Notes: generated by a model from the sequence alone, not told the origin. Shown: positions 52,227 to 62,694, counted from the first letter of the stretch. The stretch is 64,000 bases of DNA from Tuwongella immobilis (GCF_901538355.1 NZ_LR593887.1:682001-746000), one strand, 5' to 3'. Program-made: numbers and translations.

Positions 52227-53137
52227 ATGCGGTAGCCACCGTATGCCGCGGCAAAATCGTTGAACGCGACAAAGCCTTTTGCCAGGGCAAACATGGTTTG
52301 CTCTTCCGCGAACATTTCTTCGGAAATATCGTCCCAGTCGGTCATTTCGAGAATCCCCGGTTGGCGATGCACAAACGCCGTCACAATCGCCTCCATCGTG
52401 GGGCGGTCCACCTCTCCGCGAAACTGCTGCGGTGGGTTCCCCATCAGGAATTCCACTTCGAATTCCGTTTCCGAAAACGGGGTGACGATCACCATGGAAT
52501 TGAGCACGGTTTCATCGATCAGCAGAATCATTCCCGGTTCGTCATCATCGCCGATGAGCATGTCGATGGCCGATAGGCATTGCTTCACGGTGGGGTTGAG
52601 AATCGGCTCCTCGACCATGCCATCGAGCACCATATTCGGCGACAACACACCGCCATCGGGAGTGCGAATTTCCGGCGGATTCGTCTCGAGGTCTTCGAAA
52701 AGTCGTTCGACAATCAATATGCATTCTTCGGGGGTAATCAGCCAACCCTTCTTCCGCTTGAATTTGAATCGCGGAATTTTCCCCGGGACGACACTGCGGA
52801 CTTGCTGGACTTGCTCGAGATTCGCTTGGTACAACTGATAGCATTCGAATTCTTCCAGCGACCCCACCTGTTTCACGCGTTCTTCGCGTCCATCGGCGGT
52901 GAGGAACTGAAATAAATTCGATTGGGTGAGTTTCTCGAACTGTTCGAATAGCGATTTACTGAGGTTTTTGGGCCGTTTGGGAAGCTTCGGCTCGGGGGTG
53001 TCATCCTCCAGAAGTTCCAGCCGTTCCAGGGTTTCCAGCGGAACCCACCGGGAACACTTCTCCGCAATCTCGACTTCGAACTCGTTGTCGGTCAAGGTGG
53101 GGCGGGTCCAGTTTCGTGCGATCAATCGGCATTCCAA
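52220..53137 (-). CDS. Hypothetical cytoplasmic protein (TTG start)
   Basis: A 305-residue protein. The frame runs open to 53335, but the only strong ribosome site is AAAGGAG (53145-53151), 7 nt before a TTG at 53137, which gives LECRLIARNW as the N-terminus (initiator Met expected). The product is acidic, with no signal peptide or membrane helix. The N-terminal region is helical and charged (RLELLEDDTPEPKLPKRP), and the C-terminal half has short beta-strand-like pieces around EFEVEFLMGNPPQQF. I do not recognise the family. It overlaps the kinase gene at its 3' end and is divergent from the caspase gene. Confidence 0.65.
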   Translation of the reverse strand: MECRLIARNWTRPTLTDNEFEVEIAEKCSRWVPLETLERLELLEDDTPEPKLPKRPKNLSKSLFEQFEKLTQSNLFQFLTADGREERVKQVGSLEEFECYQLYQANLEQVQQVRSVVPGKIPRFKFKRKKGWLITPEECILIVERLFEDLETNPPEIRTPDGGVLSPNMVLDGMVEEPILNPTVKQCLSAIDMLIGDDDEPGMILLIDETVLNSMVIVTPFSETEFEVEFLMGNPPQQFRGEVDRPTMEAIVTAFVHRQPGILEMTDWDDISEEMFAEEQTMFALAKGFVAFNDFAAAYGGYRIH

Positions 53138-53144
53138 GGGGGGA

Positions 53145-53151
53145 CTCCTTT
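53145..53151 (-). promoter_or_regulatory. Ribosome-binding site that sets a TTG start
   Basis: AAAGGAG on the minus strand, 7 nt before TTG 53137. It decides the start of the hypothetical gene at 52220-53137, because no ATG in the upstream open frame has a comparable site. Confidence 0.7.
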
Positions 53152-53340
53152 CTGCGGGCAGAGGGAATGGTCGCCACGATGATTCTGGAACACTATCGAC
53201 AGCGAAATTCGTGAAATCCAGTGAATGTCGGGGAATACCACCATGCTTTTCCGCAGCCTCGCTTGATGCGGATGGGGGGAACCGGGTACGCTGACACGCA
53301 TTGCATTGGATTCCGGCAATGGCAGCAAAGGGCAAGGATC

Positions 53341-56300
53341 ATGCTTCCACATCGGGCAGTTGGGCGGGGGAGTGGGACGCTGGCGGCGCTGGCGGCGGTG
53401 TGGCTCTGGCTGATGCTCGGCCCAATCGCATTCGCACAAGAATCCAAGGGCTATGCATTGCTCGTGGGCGTGGATCGCTACGACGACCAGCCACGGCTGA
53501 CCTGCTGTTCCAAAGACGCAACCGCACTCGCACGCCTGTTGCGAACCGATTTCGGATTCCAAACCACGCTGATGACGCAAGATCGCGGCCGAATCAAACC
53601 GGAATTCTCGCCCGATGCGTTGCGCATTCGAACCCAGTTAACCACCGTTGCCGAAGCCTGCGGCGAATCCGACACGCTGTTGGTGATGTTCTCCGGCCAC
53701 GGCACGCAAGACGTGAAGCGGCGGGATGTGACGATCTGCCCGGCGGATTTTCGCGGCTCGCAGCGATCGTCGCAGATTTTGCTGAGCGAAATTTATCGGG
53801 TGATGTCGGCATCGTCGGCCAAGCAAAAGATTCTGATTTTGGATGCCTGCCGCGCATTGCCCGAACCGGATGCCGAGCCTGCGAAGCCGGATCAACCCGC
53901 TGCCGAGAAGGCCGTTCCGTCGATTCCCGAGCCGCCGGAAGGGGTGATGGTGTTGCTGAGTTGCAAGTCGGGCGAAATGTCGTATGAGAGTCCCACGTTT
54001 GGCCACGGGACATTCATGCACTTTCTGCTGAAGGAATTGAACGCGGCCACGGAAAAGGGCGAATCGATCGATTTGGCCAAGATCATGCCGGCGGTCGCGG
54101 AGGCGACCCGAACCCATGTCGAAAAGCAAGATCGCCAGTCGCAGCAGCCGCAATTGCTGGTCGGCACCGGCGCACGCGGCGTGCTGAATCCACCCGGCGG
54201 CGAGGAACTGCGGAAATCGATTCCGCTGATGAATCAGAGCGATGCCAAAGCCGCTGAGGAATTGTTGAGCGCCGCCTTGGAGCAATCGCCGGAATCGGTG
54301 CGGCTGCTGATCGATCGTTCCGCGATGCGATTGTTGCGGGGCAAACTCGATCTCGCACTGGCTGATGCCGAGGCCGCCCGAAAACTCGCCCCGGATGAGC
54401 CGCGAGCCTGGGAAGCGCGAGCCGCCGTGCGATTGGAACAGGGCGATCTGTTGGGCGCAAAAGCCGATTGCGATTTTGGCGTGGAATTGGATCCACGCTG
54501 CGCGATCGTGTATGCGACCCGGTCAGCAGTCCGAACGCAGTTGGGGGAATTGAACGGGGCGCTGGATGATGCGGATACCGCGGTTGCGCTCGCGCCGAAT
54601 CGCATGGAATCGTGGCGGGCACGGGCGTCGGCCGCGGATTATCTGTATCAGGATGAATGGGCGCTGGCCGCCGCGCTGGAGGTGCTCAAACGCAGTCCGC
54701 GTGCGATGGATATGCACCAACTGGCCGGTCGGCTGAAAGAGACATTCGAGAGCCGCGCCGCCGCCGAGGAGCATTATCGGGCAGCATTGGCGCGGGCGGA
54801 AGAGTTGCTGCAAGCGGATAGCGAGCATGCCACGGCACGTCGGGTGAAGATTGATACACTGGCGGCGTTGCGTCGGTATCCGGAAGCGCTGGCCCTGTGC
54901 GAGCAGTGGCGCAAGCAGGAGCCGAATAGTCCGTGGGAGCCGGTGGCGCGGGCCGGGGTGCTGACGCTGCAAAATCGCGACGCGGAAGCGATTGCCGCCT
55001 ACACGGAAGCGATTGCCCGCTTGCCGCAATTGGGAGCGTTGCGATTTCAGCGATCGCGATGTTATCGTCGGCGGTTTCAGGAAGATCGGGCGAAAGAAGA
55101 TGTCGCCGCCGGGCAGAAACTCGCACCCGGTGCCATCGAGGGATTCGACGAACGCGCCCGCTTGTTGGGCCGCGATGAGCCGCAACAGGCAATCGACGCC
55201 GTCAACGAACTGGTGGGGCGATATCCGTTGAATTGGCGGGTGTACGTGATCCGCTCGGAGCATCTGCTCTATTTGGGTCGCCCGGAACGGGTGCAGGCCG
55301 ATTTGGATTTGTCGATTCAGTTGGCCCCGAAGCACCCCATGGCGTGGATGCACCGGGGCTATGCGCTCAGCGAATTGGGCCAAGCCGAAGAATCGCAAGC
55401 CGCCTACGAGAAAGCGATTGCGATGATTCCCAAGTCGGCATTCGCTCTGAATTGGCGGGGGTACACGCGGTTGTGGCGATTCGATTTCCCCGGTGCGGTG
55501 GAGGATCTCACGCGGGCATTGGCCGCCGATCCCGAATCGCCGGAGACACTTTCCGGATTGGGCCAAGCGTTGTACGAAGTCGGTCGCTATTCCGAGGCGT
55601 TGCAACGATTGCAACAAGCCATCGATCGCCACGGCACGGAAGAAAATTTGTGGCTGTTTCGAGGCAAAGCCCGGCTGATGCTCGGCGATGAATCCGGGAT
55701 TGATGATTGGAAAACCAGCGATACGTATGTCTCGCCGGACTCCGAAATGCATGAAGGTATGGATCTGATGGCCTGGTGGCGGGCCAGCGATCAGGCGGAA
55801 GATCCGGCGGGGGTGTCGGAGATGATTTCCGTGATGCGGCGCGAGGCACTGTATCGGTTGGTGCGTGCCCGAATTTACGCCAACGGAAAGCAGTACGAGC
55901 GTGCCTTGGCCGACCTGGATGTCGCCGCCAAACAGGTGCCGCAATCGCCGCTGGTCGAGATTCTGCGGGCCCGCGTTTACTTTGCGATGAAGAAGCCGGA
56001 ATCCGGCATGGCCGCGCTCGCCGCCGCCCAGAAACTCGCGCCAAAGCAGCCGTACCCCGCCATCGAACGCTCACGCTGGAATCGTCGCTTCAACCAGTGG
56101 GATCTTGCCCTGGCGGATCTGAATGCAGCGCTGGAATCGACGGGCACCACCGTGGAATTGCTCGGCGAGCGGGCCGAATTCCATCTGCAACGCGGGGATT
56201 ATCCGGCAGCGCTGGCGGATTGTCAGGCTGCGTTCAAGCTGAATCCCGAACGAAAAGCGACACTGTTGCTGCGCGGAATGGTCCTGCTGCGTCAGAATCG

Positions 56301-57945
56301 GGCGGCAGATTTGCCGATGGCCATGGCGGATATTCGCCACGGGTTGGATCTGCCCCCGGCGGTGGTCACCTCCACACCGGAATCGCAAGCGCGGGTGATT
56401 TCGATCTTCCTGAATGCCCGCGAAATCGCGGAAGAGGAAAACGTTTTCCCGCGATTGACGGCCCAATTGCAACTGGTGAACAACAACCGCCGTGGTGCCG
56501 TGGAGCAACTTGAACAGACGCAGCAACAAAATCCCGCCGATTTGGATTCGCAACGGCTATTAGGGACGCTGCAAGTCGAACTGGGGCAAACCGAAGCGGG
56601 ATTCCGCAATCTGCGGGCCGCCCTCGCGGGATTGCCCAATCAGCCCGTGTTCGCCGAATCGCTGGCCTTGGCGTTGGCCAAACGCGCGGCCGCGAAACGG
56701 GAAAGCGATGCCAAACAAGCCTTGGCCGACCTCGAAGAAGCGATCACGCTGTTGCCCAAAAATGGGCGAATCCGATTGCAGCGCGGGGATTGGCACCGCG
56801 ATGCCGGCGAGTTGGAATTGGCCGTGAAGGATTATTGCGCGGTCGTCGATTTTGGCGGGGAAATGGCGGCGCTGGCCCGTGCCAAACGCGGACTCTTGCG
56901 ATTGGCCAGCGGCAAAATCCAAGACGCACTCGCCGACTTGGAACCGCTCCACGAAAGTAGCGAATTGCCCCGATTGGAATCGACCTCCACCGATCCCGCC
57001 GAGCAACTCGTGCAGACGCTCGCCGCCTTACGTCGGGGGGATCTGGCGGGTGCCGAACAATTGCGGAAATCCTTCGCAACCGATGAGCCAAAATGGGCTT
57101 TTTTGCGGGCATTTTTCGCACAAACCGAATCGACTACCGGCAAACTCGATCTCGCGCAGCAACACTTTTCCGAGGCGTTGCAGTTGGGGTACGATCGCGC
57201 TTGGGTGCGTGCCCGGCTGGTGGAGGTGGAGTGGGAGCGCGGCCAACCCGAGGCCGCATTGGGGCACGCCGAATGGCTGGTCCGCAATGATCCTGTGGGC
57301 AACGAACCGAAGCGGTTGCTGGTGGAGACGTTGCTGCGACTGCGGCGCGGCGAGCAAGCCCGTGAACTTTTGCTGAAAGCCCGCACGGCGGCACCGGAAG
57401 ATTTGGAATTGCTCGCCATGCAAGCGCGATTCCATCGGCTCACCGGCAATGGCGATTCGGCGATTGCCGACTACACCGCCCTGTTGCGTAAGCAGCCCGA
57501 TCGCTTGCTGTGGCGGCAATTGCGTGGCGAAATTCGACTGCGAGCAGGACAGTATCCCGAGGCGCTGGAGGATTTCCAGGCGGTGCTGCAACGTCGGCCA
57601 CGGGATGCCAGTGCGGTGTGTGCCGTCATCGAAGTCATGCTCGAACAGGGGCAGTTGTTGGATGCCCAACGACGGCTGGATGCATTTGCCCAAAGTGACC
57701 CCAATGCCGGTGCATCAGTCGAGCGAATGCGGGTGCTTTTGGCAATCAAGCAGCAAAATTACGGCATCGCCAAAGAGAAACTCGCCGCACTCATGGAGCA
57801 ATCCCCGCATTCGGCTGCGAATTTCCGATTGCGGGCGACGTTGGAGCGTGCCCAAGGCCGACTCGAAGCCGCCAAGCTCGACGAAGCCAAAGCCGAAGCC
57901 ATCGAATCCGCGTTGCAAGTCGGTGCAGGGAAGATGATGCCGTGA
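53341..57945 (+). CDS. Secreted caspase-like (orthocaspase) protease with long TPR array
   Basis: A 1534-residue protein. The start ATG 53341 follows AAGGATC and gives a signal peptide (about residues 1-32, ending GPIAFAQ). Next is a C14-type caspase domain (about 35-260) with LLVGVDRY, the catalytic His120 in FSGHGTQD and Cys170 in LDACRA. From about residue 285 to the end are some 30 tetratricopeptide-like helical pairs (repeated patterns such as ALADAEAARKLAPDEPRAW and GYALSELGQAEESQAAY). Orthocaspases cut after Arg or Lys. The TPR part likely binds a partner or substrate outside the membrane. The size is unusual for the family. A perfect hairpin follows the stop. Confidence 0.9.
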   Translation: MLPHRAVGRGSGTLAALAAVWLWLMLGPIAFAQESKGYALLVGVDRYDDQPRLTCCSKDATALARLLRTDFGFQTTLMTQDRGRIKPEFSPDALRIRTQLTTVAEACGESDTLLVMFSGHGTQDVKRRDVTICPADFRGSQRSSQILLSEIYRVMSASSAKQKILILDACRALPEPDAEPAKPDQPAAEKAVPSIPEPPEGVMVLLSCKSGEMSYESPTFGHGTFMHFLLKELNAATEKGESIDLAKIMPAVAEATRTHVEKQDRQSQQPQLLVGTGARGVLNPPGGEELRKSIPLMNQSDAKAAEELLSAALEQSPESVRLLIDRSAMRLLRGKLDLALADAEAARKLAPDEPRAWEARAAVRLEQGDLLGAKADCDFGVELDPRCAIVYATRSAVRTQLGELNGALDDADTAVALAPNRMESWRARASAADYLYQDEWALAAALEVLKRSPRAMDMHQLAGRLKETFESRAAAEEHYRAALARAEELLQADSEHATARRVKIDTLAALRRYPEALALCEQWRKQEPNSPWEPVARAGVLTLQNRDAEAIAAYTEAIARLPQLGALRFQRSRCYRRRFQEDRAKEDVAAGQKLAPGAIEGFDERARLLGRDEPQQAIDAVNELVGRYPLNWRVYVIRSEHLLYLGRPERVQADLDLSIQLAPKHPMAWMHRGYALSELGQAEESQAAYEKAIAMIPKSAFALNWRGYTRLWRFDFPGAVEDLTRALAADPESPETLSGLGQALYEVGRYSEALQRLQQAIDRHGTEENLWLFRGKARLMLGDESGIDDWKTSDTYVSPDSEMHEGMDLMAWWRASDQAEDPAGVSEMISVMRREALYRLVRARIYANGKQYERALADLDVAAKQVPQSPLVEILRARVYFAMKKPESGMAALAAAQKLAPKQPYPAIERSRWNRRFNQWDLALADLNAALESTGTTVELLGERAEFHLQRGDYPAALADCQAAFKLNPERKATLLLRGMVLLRQNRAADLPMAMADIRHGLDLPPAVVTSTPESQARVISIFLNAREIAEEENVFPRLTAQLQLVNNNRRGAVEQLEQTQQQNPADLDSQRLLGTLQVELGQTEAGFRNLRAALAGLPNQPVFAESLALALAKRAAAKRESDAKQALADLEEAITLLPKNGRIRLQRGDWHRDAGELELAVKDYCAVVDFGGEMAALARAKRGLLRLASGKIQDALADLEPLHESSELPRLESTSTDPAEQLVQTLAALRRGDLAGAEQLRKSFATDEPKWAFLRAFFAQTESTTGKLDLAQQHFSEALQLGYDRAWVRARLVEVEWERGQPEAALGHAEWLVRNDPVGNEPKRLLVETLLRLRRGEQARELLLKARTAAPEDLELLAMQARFHRLTGNGDSAIADYTALLRKQPDRLLWRQLRGEIRLRAGQYPEALEDFQAVLQRRPRDASAVCAVIEVMLEQGQLLDAQRRLDAFAQSDPNAGASVERMRVLLAIKQQNYGIAKEKLAALMEQSPHSAANFRLRATLERAQGRLEAAKLDEAKAEAIESALQVGAGKMMP

Positions 57946-57977
57946 TCGTGCTGGAACGGTGCGGCCACGGAATGCGA

Positions 57978-58014
57978 ACACGCCGTGCGATCGAGATGGG
58001 ATCGCACGGCGTGT
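57978..58014. terminator. Bidirectional hairpin terminator
   Basis: A perfect 15-bp inverted repeat, ACACGCCGTGCGATC (57978-57992) with GATCGCACGGCGTGT (58000-58014), around a 7-nt loop. It sits between the convergent caspase and DUF1501 genes. No T-tract is present on either side. Confidence 0.75.
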
Positions 58015-58050
58015 CGCGTTGTGAGCCGATCATTCCGGGTGGCCAAAGAT

Positions 58051-59466
58051 TCAGGCCAGAATTGGCGTGACGACGTGGCCATGCACATCGGTCAGCCGGT
58101 AGTCGCGGCCACCGTAGCGATAGGTGAGCCGTTCGTGATCGATGCCCATCAGATGCAAGATGGTGGCGTGCAGATCATGCACATGGACTTTGTCTTGCAC
58201 CGCGTGCCAGCCGAAATCGTCGGTTGCGCCGTGGGTGATGCCGCCCTTGATTCCGCCGCCGGCCATCCACATCGAGAATCCGAACGGGTGATGCTCGCGG
58301 CCATCGGCGTTCTCGGCGGTGGGGGTTCGGCCAAACTCGCCGCCCCAAACGACGAGCGTATCGTCGAGCAATCCACGCGATTTCAGGTCTTTGAGCAGTG
58401 CCGCCACGGGGCGATCGGTGGCCAGGCAGTTGGCCGGGAGTTCGCTGCGCAGTCCGCCGTGTTGGTCCCACAATTGGCAGGAACTGCGTTTGCTGGTCTG
58501 GGTATGATACACCTGCACCATGCGAACGCCGCGTTCCACCAATCGGCGGGCCATCAGGCATTGGCGACCGAAGTGATTCGTGATGGGATCATCGATTCCG
58601 TATAAGGCGCGCGTCGTGGCGGATTCGCGGGACAAATCGAATGCTTCGGGGGCTTCCCGCTGCATGCGGAAGGCCAATTCGAACGATTCGATCCGGGCGT
58701 TGAGTCGGGAATCGCTGCTGCGCGGCTGTTGGTGCAAGCGGTTGAGTTGCTGCAAGGCGTCCAGTTGGGTGCGTTGCTGCTGCAATCGTTGGGAATCGTC
58801 GGCCAGATTGGCGATTGGTTTGTCCAAATTGCTGACCAGCGTGCCCTGAAATTCCGCGGGCAGAAAGCTGGACGACCAGAGCGGCGCGCCTTGGGCCGGC
58901 TGCGCGGGGCTGATGACGACGAATCCCGGCAGGTTGCGATTCTCGCTGCCCAATCCGTAAGTCAACCACGATCCCAAACTGGGGCGAGAAAAGGCTTGCT
59001 CGCCGGTATTCATCTGCAGGCATGCGCCGTTGTGGTTGATGTTGTCCGCGTGCATGGAACGGATCACACAAAGATCATCGGCGACACTGGCCAGATGGGG
59101 CATCAATTCGCTGATGGCGATGCCACTTTTCCCGGCGGGTTTGAATTTCCAGGGGGAGGGGAGCAGGTTGCCGGTGCGCGTGCGCACGAGTTTGGGCTGC
59201 TCGAACGGGAGCGGCTTACCAGCGTACTTCGCCAGTTCTGGCTTGGGATCCAGCAGATCCACATGCGATGGCCCCCCGGAAAGGAAGATAAAAATCACCC
59301 GTTTGGCCTTCGCCGGGTGATGCAGCCCATTGGCGGGCGGCGATTGGGAAGGATTCGCAGTCGGTGCCGCCGCACGGGCTTCATCGGCGAATAACGATGC
59401 CAGCCCCAGCATGCCAAATCCGACACCGCATTGTGCGAGCATGGCCCGCCGATTCATCCGGAACAT
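58051..59466 (-). CDS. DUF1501 exported protein
   Basis: A 471-residue protein; GGAG lies 8 nt before the ATG at 59466. The N-terminus (MNRRAMLAQCGVGFGMLGLASLF) is Tat-like, with an arginine pair and a hydrophobic segment. Family marks are IFIFLSGGPSHVDLLDPKPEL, MPHLASVADDLCVIRSMH, VWGGEFGRTPTAEN and the His-rich GREHHPFGFSMW. DUF1501 is related to the alkaline-phosphatase/sulfatase fold and is paired with DUF1549/DUF1553 cytochromes across planctomycetes, as here (27 nt downstream of the cytochrome gene). The reaction is not known. It is likely periplasmic. Confidence 0.93.
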   Translation of the reverse strand: MFRMNRRAMLAQCGVGFGMLGLASLFADEARAAAPTANPSQSPPANGLHHPAKAKRVIFIFLSGGPSHVDLLDPKPELAKYAGKPLPFEQPKLVRTRTGNLLPSPWKFKPAGKSGIAISELMPHLASVADDLCVIRSMHADNINHNGACLQMNTGEQAFSRPSLGSWLTYGLGSENRNLPGFVVISPAQPAQGAPLWSSSFLPAEFQGTLVSNLDKPIANLADDSQRLQQQRTQLDALQQLNRLHQQPRSSDSRLNARIESFELAFRMQREAPEAFDLSRESATTRALYGIDDPITNHFGRQCLMARRLVERGVRMVQVYHTQTSKRSSCQLWDQHGGLRSELPANCLATDRPVAALLKDLKSRGLLDDTLVVWGGEFGRTPTAENADGREHHPFGFSMWMAGGGIKGGITHGATDDFGWHAVQDKVHVHDLHATILHLMGIDHERLTYRYGGRDYRLTDVHGHVVTPILA

Positions 59467-59493
59467 GGGATTCGCTCCAATTTCGGGGGGCAA

Positions 59494-62400
59494 TCAATCG
59501 ATCATCATGAATTCATTGGTGCAAAGTAGCACATGGGCGTAGCGTGTCCAGCGTTCCGCCGGGCTGCCGGGTTGGGCCAGCAATTGCTTGGCAATTTCCA
59601 TCTCGGCCTCGGTCGGCGGGCGGGAAAACAGCAGCGAATACGCCAGTTTCACACGGTCGGAGTCGGTCATTGCCGTCGCCAACAGCCGATTCGCCAGCCG
59701 ATTCGCTTGTTCCTGCACCCAGGGATGATTGAGCAGAAACAGCGCTTGCGGGGCGACCGTGGATTGGGTGCGAGTTTCGACGCTGGTTTCGGGATCGGCG
59801 GCATCGAACAACGCCCGATAACTGCTGCGATCCGAGCGCACCGTGCGCAGATACAGCGTTCGACGCGGCGATTGCAACTCGGCGACGGCAGGGCCACCCA
59901 ATGTCGGGTCGAGATTCCCCGCGACGGCCAACAGCGCATCCCGAAGCGATTCCGAATCGAGTCGGCGGGGCGATTGCCGCGCCAACAGGCGATTCATCGG
60001 GTCGATTTCGCGGGTTTTGGCGTCGGTCTGGCTGGATTGGCGATAGGTGGCGGATTGCACCATCAGTCGATGCATCGCCTTGAGGCTCCAATTCTGCTTG
60101 GTGAATTGCGATGCCAGCCAATCGAGCAGTTCCGGGTGACTGGGGCGTTCGCCGAGTTGACCGAAATTCGAGGAAGTGCGGACAATTCCGGCCTCGAAAT
60201 GATGCTGCCAAAGGCGATTGACCATCACGCGAGCGGTGAGCGGATTCTGCGGCGTGGCGATCCAGTTGGCCAACTCCCGACGACCGGAGCCGGTGAGTTT
60301 TGGCGTCGTTTCCCCAGCCAGAATCACCGGGAAATGGCGTGGAATGATCGGGCCTAATCGCGTGTAGTTGCCGCGAATGTGGATCGGCACATCCTGAATG
60401 CCGGGGAACATGCTGCGCGGCGTGCCCCCTTCGCGGGCGGCCAGCGCCATCGGAACCGGGCCGGGGGCGGACTTGCGCACCTGCTCCACTCGGGCGCTTA
60501 GGCGGGCGAGTTCGGCGCGATCCGCCGCGGAAAATGCGGCATCATCCGCGGGCGATTGCGGCCAGAATGGGTGGCTGGCGTCGATGGGCAATTGCTTGCG
60601 GGTGGTTGCCGTCAGTGGCTTGCGAGTGGAGTTGCCCCCATCAAAAAACTGCCATCGCGGGTTGGCTTGCAGCGGCTGCGCCAGTAGGTCCCGCGCCAGA
60701 TCCCACGACGCTGGTTCCTTCCCATTCGGCGGCGCATTTTGGGGCGCGGAACGGTCGGATATCGTCAGCGTGAGTTGCGTGGTATCGCAGATATGCCCCT
60801 GATTTGCATCGACGATCAATTCCAGACAATCGCCGGATTGCACGCGGATGCGCTCGATGACGACGTTGGTTTCGCCGCCATTGGCGAGGGTGCCCGAGCG
60901 AAGGATGTCGCGTTCGCCGGTGGCATAGCGTTCGACTCGCCAAGCGATGCCATCGCCGCATTGGTTGTCTTGGTCGGCAATGCGGGCGACGAATTTCACT
61001 TCGCCGGTGATGGGGCTGACCCAGCGGATGCCTCCCCCTTCGCCGGGGCCGGGATGCACCGACACGGAACGGGCGGCGTGGCGATAGGTGAGTTCGTCAA
61101 TCGGCTCGCTGGTGGGGTTGAGAATCGCCACTGGGAACGGATTGTTGCCGCGAATTTCGACCCGTTTGCCGTCGGCCAAGCGTGTGCGGCGATTCAGCGC
61201 TGGGGCCATTGGCAGCCGTTCCATCCAGCGGGCCAACGCGGGGGCGTGCAGTTGCTGATGGGCGGCGAAATCGGCCAGCGATTGTTCCGCAGGACGAGCG
61301 GCGGCTTGGACGGCGGCGGCCCAATAGCGTTCCGTTTCCGGCAGCAGCCGTTGCACCCAGGCCGTGCCGATTCGGCGGCGGGCGGTGGTCAATTCGGCTT
61401 CGGCGGCGGCGAGTTCGGTGGCATATTTCACCCGGCGTTCGTGCCCCTCGCGGGTTTCGATCGCCGTGCGCAACATCGGCGAGCCATTGGTTTTCGGACC
61501 AGGATCGGGCAGAATCCGCGTGCTGAAAAAGATCCCCGCCAGGCCATAATAGTCCGCCTGCGAAATCGGATCGAATTTGTGATCGTGACAGCGGGCACAG
61601 GCGACGGTCAGCCCAAGAAACGCTTTGCTGACAATGTTGACCTGATCGTCCACCAGATCGGTGAGCATTTTCTCCTTGTCGGCATCGCCAGTGCCCCATT
61701 CGCCGATGCTCAGCAGCCCCGTGGCCACCAGCCCATCGGCGGAGAGATTGTCCGGCGTGGCATCTTGCGGGGAGTGTGGCGGGAGCAGGTCGCCGGCAAT
61801 CTGCATGCGCACAAATTGATCATACGGCAGATCCGCATTCAGCGCACGCACCACCCAATCGCGGTATCGCCACGATTCGCCAATATCCGTATCGCTACCC
61901 AACCCGCGCGAATCGCGGTTGTCTGCATACCGCACCACATCCAGCCAGTGCCGACCCCAGCGTTCCCCATACGCGGGCGACGCCAAGAGCCGATCGACGA
62001 GCCGTTCATACGCATCGGGCCGCGAATCCGCCAAGAATTCCGCGATGGCTTGCGGCGTGGGCGGTAGGCCGGTCAGGTCGAAACTCAGCCGCCGAATCAG
62101 CGTGGCACGATCCGCTTCGGGGGCAGGGCGCAAGCCTGCCGATTCCAGCTTGGCCAGAATAAACGCATCGATGGGGTTGCGAATCCAAGTGGATGGCGTG
62201 CCCGAGAGTGTCGGCGGCGTGGGTGCCGTCACGGGGCGGAAGGCCCAGAAGTTGCGCTGTTCGTCGGAAATCGCAAAGCCTTTGGGACCAGTGGGACGCC
62301 CCTCGTTCGCAAGTTTGGCGGGCCAGGGGGCACCGAGTCGGACCCATTCGCGGACCGCGTCGATGTCGCTGGCAGCGAGTTTTCCCTTGGGGGGCATCTG

Positions 62401-62694
62401 CACATCGCCGGTGTAGGTCAGCACCTGTACGAGCAAACTCATGTCGGGTTTGTGCGGGACGATCGCCGGCCCGGAATCCCCACCGCGAAGCAGATTGGCC
62501 CGCGAGGTCAGATCCAACCCCGCTTTGATTTTGTCGCCTGCATGGCAGCTTTGGCAATGCGTGAGCAACAGCGGACGAATCTTGTTCTCGAAAAGATCAT
62601 CCCCCGAGTCGGCCCGCGCGCCCGAAAGCGAGAGGCTGAGCAGCAGGCCGATCGACAACCAACCAAGACTCGACAACCCAAGGCGAGTGCGCAT
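59494..62694 (-). CDS. Planctomycete cytochrome with DUF1549 and DUF1553 domains
   Basis: A 1066-residue protein starting at ATG 62694, with GGAG 9 nt upstream; the GTG at 62709 is rejected. A signal peptide (SIGLLLSLSLSGARA) is followed by a PSCyt1 haem region with THCQSCHAG, the covalent haem c site, and MPPKGKL, which gives a possible Met ligand. DUF1549 (DAFILAKLESAGLRP, RWGRHWLDVVRYADN) comes next, then a middle region with a beta-sandwich-like part, and DUF1553 at the end (ARVMVNRLWQHHFEAGIV, RLDSESLRDALLAVAG). These proteins act outside the cytoplasmic membrane; a link to polymer breakdown or electron transfer is suspected. It lies just before the DUF1501 gene. Confidence 0.94.
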   Translation of the reverse strand: MRTRLGLSSLGWLSIGLLLSLSLSGARADSGDDLFENKIRPLLLTHCQSCHAGDKIKAGLDLTSRANLLRGGDSGPAIVPHKPDMSLLVQVLTYTGDVQMPPKGKLAASDIDAVREWVRLGAPWPAKLANEGRPTGPKGFAISDEQRNFWAFRPVTAPTPPTLSGTPSTWIRNPIDAFILAKLESAGLRPAPEADRATLIRRLSFDLTGLPPTPQAIAEFLADSRPDAYERLVDRLLASPAYGERWGRHWLDVVRYADNRDSRGLGSDTDIGESWRYRDWVVRALNADLPYDQFVRMQIAGDLLPPHSPQDATPDNLSADGLVATGLLSIGEWGTGDADKEKMLTDLVDDQVNIVSKAFLGLTVACARCHDHKFDPISQADYYGLAGIFFSTRILPDPGPKTNGSPMLRTAIETREGHERRVKYATELAAAEAELTTARRRIGTAWVQRLLPETERYWAAAVQAAARPAEQSLADFAAHQQLHAPALARWMERLPMAPALNRRTRLADGKRVEIRGNNPFPVAILNPTSEPIDELTYRHAARSVSVHPGPGEGGGIRWVSPITGEVKFVARIADQDNQCGDGIAWRVERYATGERDILRSGTLANGGETNVVIERIRVQSGDCLELIVDANQGHICDTTQLTLTISDRSAPQNAPPNGKEPASWDLARDLLAQPLQANPRWQFFDGGNSTRKPLTATTRKQLPIDASHPFWPQSPADDAAFSAADRAELARLSARVEQVRKSAPGPVPMALAAREGGTPRSMFPGIQDVPIHIRGNYTRLGPIIPRHFPVILAGETTPKLTGSGRRELANWIATPQNPLTARVMVNRLWQHHFEAGIVRTSSNFGQLGERPSHPELLDWLASQFTKQNWSLKAMHRLMVQSATYRQSSQTDAKTREIDPMNRLLARQSPRRLDSESLRDALLAVAGNLDPTLGGPAVAELQSPRRTLYLRTVRSDRSSYRALFDAADPETSVETRTQSTVAPQALFLLNHPWVQEQANRLANRLLATAMTDSDRVKLAYSLLFSRPPTEAEMEIAKQLLAQPGSPAERWTRYAHVLLCTNEFMMID

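Noticed and set aside
54523-55944. 473-codon antisense frame within the caspase-TPR gene
   Set aside because: It lies wholly inside a well-supported coding gene and its translation is rich in His, Arg and Ile without domain character, as expected for a shadow frame.
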